Position numbers and translations under genes: made by a program. From positions 5,129,014 to 5,193,013 of the forward strand of contig VZDJ01004378.1 of the NCBI GenBank assembly GCA_008694505.1: a stretch of 64,000 nt of DNA, given 5' to 3'. Positions within the stretch are counted from its first letter, which is position 1, and each line of letters begins with the position of its first letter. This DNA is from Cyanoderma ruficeps (taxonomy: Eukaryota; Chordata; Aves; Passeriformes; Timaliidae). This document shows positions 60,701-64,000 of this stretch, one piece after another. The notes beneath the pieces were generated by a model. The model did not search any database and was not told the origin of the DNA. It saw nothing but the letters and a program-made list of their open reading frames with translations.

Positions 60701-63700
60701 CAAAAAAATGAACAGTTCACCCCTCTCTGGTCTTCTGCATCATCAGCATTATCTTCTAGGTTTTTCTAGAAGCCATCAGCTTTAGAAATTGTTTTCTGTG
60801 ATGGTATCTTGGACAAGATACAAGTTTTCATAAATTCCTAGTTCATAAACCCAAAACAATCTCAGCAATCATTATTGCTTACATAATACAGATTTCAGGG
60901 CTTCCCCGAGGTTAGCTCTTGTCCAAATGTGGTTCAGAATAAATGATTGCTGCCCACAACCTCAGTACTGTCACGAACAATTTTACTTTAGGTTTTATTT
61001 TATAAAGAGAATACATAGAGCTTCCTCACTCTTTTAACATATATTTTGCTTTTCACTAGCTTAAACACTTTATGAAATTCCTCTGTAATCTTTCTTTGTA
61101 AATATTCTTCATGTAGTTTTCAAATGGGTACAAGATCACTGGGGAATTATATCAACACTAAAGACTGAAGTAATGGAAGGACTTTACCTATGGATTGATA
61201 CAGGTCTGTGCATTAAGTCTGAGGACCTTATTTGGATTTTGCCACTTTACTGGCTATAAAATGTACAGTTTATTTCAGCATTTAACAGTAAAATAATTTC
61301 TGTGTAAAATGGAAGCTTTTTTATATGCGTATTTTTGTATCTATATTTATTCATTATATACTAACTAAAAGGAGACTGACCTCTTCAGAATAGCAGAAGA
61401 TTTGTTCTATATTTTTGTTTGAAATGCAGAAGATGATTTTGTTATCTAGCTAGTACTTAGCTATTTTGATTTATTAGTAAATTTTTATTTCCCCATTTTT
61501 CATGCAAAAATATATAACAATGTTTAATCTTTGTCTTATGTTATTTTTATATAAAATATGAACAATATTTATCAAAATACATTTTCTTCTTATTAAAATG
61601 AAACTGCGTTTGAAGGGAATAATATTTCTTTTCTCTTCCTGATTGTCTTTTATTATACTAACCTTGGTTAATACTTTTTAAACTGAGGTCCATTTATTGT
61701 TGTATCACTTTTTCCCAGGTTGGCTTATTTACACTCCTTAGGTAATGATATAACAGCAATTATCTTTCATGCTTATAGAATTTCTCTAGTTTTTCCAAGG
61801 AAAATAAAAAATCACTAGCAATAATCCAGAGAGATCCTTGATTTCCAGGCTCTTAGATGAAAGGTTACTACAGATAGTAACTTGAAATTATTTAACTTCA
61901 GTAGCTTGTTTAACCTCTACTTACAATTGAAACAGAAAATGCTTTTCCTTATCCCGTGCTGTCACAAGAGCATTTAGCTTTTTCCCCAGAACAGAAATAC
62001 TTATTGAGCTGCTTTTTTTCCTCTTCTTGAGAATTATTACTATGCTGAACAATTTTCGTTTTGAGTGATATGTACTCCAAAATCATACCTGTATCATAAT
62101 TAAACGATGGTCCTGAGTTATGTTAATTCATGAAGTTATGCAAACCCAGTTTCAGATATTTTGAGTCAAACCATGAAGCTCTGTGCATCTTTGCGAAGTA
62201 ATGAATATTCTCTGCATGACAGACAACCCTAATTGATAATCAGTATCTCAGCAATCAATATTGCTGGGAAATTAAGAACTCTTAAATAAGTTTGTTTGCA
62301 CATGCACACACACAACACATGCACAGTCACTTTCCTTTTATGCCTGTGACTGAAAGAAACTGAGCCCTCACCTAAAAATATCTTTCAAAAGACTTCAAAG
62401 CTAAGAAGTTTTTACAAGTACAGAGATGTCCCCATTTTCCTTCCATATGCTGGGGAGATGTGAATAATTAAAGTTCAATTCACAGGTGTATAGCACCTAA
62501 TGCAAACATTCATGGTTATTATTTTGATTTTATAGTAGCATTGCATTTGCAATAGACACATGTAAAGGATTACATGAAGTACAGGGCTCTAGAGATATTG
62601 GAATATGAAAAACAAATTATTCTAATCAGGATATGTAGGAAGCATCAACATATTTATAATATCAAAGAAACACTCAAAATTAACTTGAAATAACAAAATA
62701 AGAAACAGACAACATTCAAATGTCTCTAGGAAACACAATGCCATATGATTTAGAAGAAAACTAGGAGAGATAACAATAGCTAGAAGCCAGAATGGTTTAG
62801 GATGCACCTGTGCAAAGAGTATTTTTCAGGTTGCTAAATATAGGAGATACATTCATGCTTGATATAATAAAAGATCAGACCTTTTACTTCAAAGAATCGA
62901 AGAGGTATAAATAGGAAGAGAGAAAAAAAAAGTGTGTATGTGTGTGCGCGTGTGGTTTCAGTTTATGAAGATGCAAGTCCTTCTGACGCACGAGGGGATA
63001 AACCTCTAACAGGCTGCAGTGCTCACATGAAGGAACTCTGGAACTCGGTCTAATGCAGGATACCATGTATTTCTACTTTCTTTAATGGCATGGTTGTATA
63101 TATATAGTCTTGTCTAGATGAATAGATAGCCTACACTTAGGGCAGATTTGACTTCACAGCTCTATCCTTTCATATTGTTTTGACAGAATCCTCTTTAATG
63201 AGGAAATAAAACTGTTACTAGAAGATTCTTAAAAATCCGTTTATCTTGATAAAAATGGTATCAGACATCTATATCTGGACTGTCTTGTAGTTTTGTGAAA
63301 AGCACTGCTAGATATTTTGATGCCATACTGCTCTGTGAGCAGTGATGAGATCAGCACAAGGAAACTTAAAGTTCAAGCCCTTATCCTGTGCCTTTTTTGC
63401 TCAAGTCTGCTTGTAATGGTGTATTTACTCCTTAGCAGGAATTCAGAATAGGGCACACTCAGATATACATGATCTTTATCAACTGGTAAAACATGCTCAA
63501 TGTTCAAAAACACTTTGTTTCCTTTCAGTATTTTAAACAGCATCTGAGATGTGCCCCAAAGAAACAGTATTTTGCAGAAAATTACTCAGGAAAATGCTTC
63601 CCTGAAGGAGGCTGTTGCTGCAGAGTAAAGATCCTATCTAGGTGACTGAAAGCAGCTAGCCATGGATTAGACAAAGTCAGCAGGGAATATGCATTGGCAG

Positions 63701-64000
63701 CCCCTGACTGGCAGATGACCTTTGGCTGCCCCTATGATCCCAAAGCTGCAGTTCAATTTTCCATTTCAGCTTTACCCAGTGAACAAGGTCAGCCTATAGT
63801 GCCTGTGACAGATTGATATCTCAGATGCACGGACATTTCAGGGGGTGCACAGGGTTCCCTTACATAACCCTCTCTCCTCTTTGTGTTTTTTTTCCTTTCT
63901 TTATTCTCTTTATTAACCTACTGTTCATTCCTTTTTACATTATGTATTTTCAAAAGGCAAAATAAAAGCAATATTTTAACAATGATCAAGTGACAGCTTT
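57736..64000. other. AT-rich non-coding sequence with short CA/TG runs, no gene seen
   Basis: The last 6 kb has low G+C, many T and A runs (for example 60,590-60,630), a short interrupted CA run at 62,298-62,325 and a short TG run at 62,933-62,954. No CR1, LTR, exon or RNA gene could be recognised, and open frames do not exceed 73 codons after 58 kb. Confidence 0.5.

Overview
The window reads as nuclear DNA from a bird, and more precisely as a gene-poor, AT-rich stretch (intergenic or deep intronic). The bird assignment rests on the repeats. At least seven CR1-type LINE fragments occur on both strands, six with the recognisable CR1 3' end built from 8-mers of the ATTCTGTG/ATTCTATG type and most with the flanking 'GGAAGGGACC'-like motif. 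There are also two copies of a compact retroviral-type LTR. I found no mammalian SINE or L1 sequence. No host protein-coding gene, rRNA, tRNA or CRISPR array could be supported. The three longest open frames (about 150-160 codons) begin at GTG or TTG, match no family I recognise, and are about what 64 kb of six-frame sequence gives by chance.

Layout: 1-22,430 is mostly unique AT-rich DNA. It carries a TA/CA microsatellite (3.2 kb), a 24-bp tandem duplication (2.5 kb), two blocks of 'readable' minus-strand sequence (5.4-6.06 and 6.5-6.9 kb) that might be decayed exons, two very long T tracts next to unresolved bases (10.75 and 14.15 kb) and one old CR1 scrap (20.7 kb). From 22,431 to 41,400 there is a minus-strand CR1 3' end (22.4 kb), a truncated LTR fused to a CTAT microsatellite (27.8 kb), a compound CCTGT/CCTCT pentanucleotide array (35.5 kb), a second minus-strand CR1 end (37.4 kb) and a G-quadruplex motif (41.36 kb). 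From 41,400 to 64,000 there is a head-to-tail pair of plus-strand CR1 fragments carrying reverse-transcriptase remnants (49.3-50.8 kb), a gapped TA repeat (51.3 kb), a short CR1 end (51.6 kb), a complete solo LTR with a 6-bp target-site duplication (54.9-55.2 kb), another plus-strand CR1 (56.8-57.3 kb) and a C-rich segment (57.7 kb). The last 6 kb is plain AT-rich sequence.

Nothing here works together as a pathway. The story is one of mobile-element insertion and decay in a quiet region, with a few TAATTA-rich unique segments that could be conserved regulatory DNA. I did not find convincing evidence of a new biological system. The most solid observations are the solo LTR with its intact target-site duplication and its second, microsatellite-fused relative.
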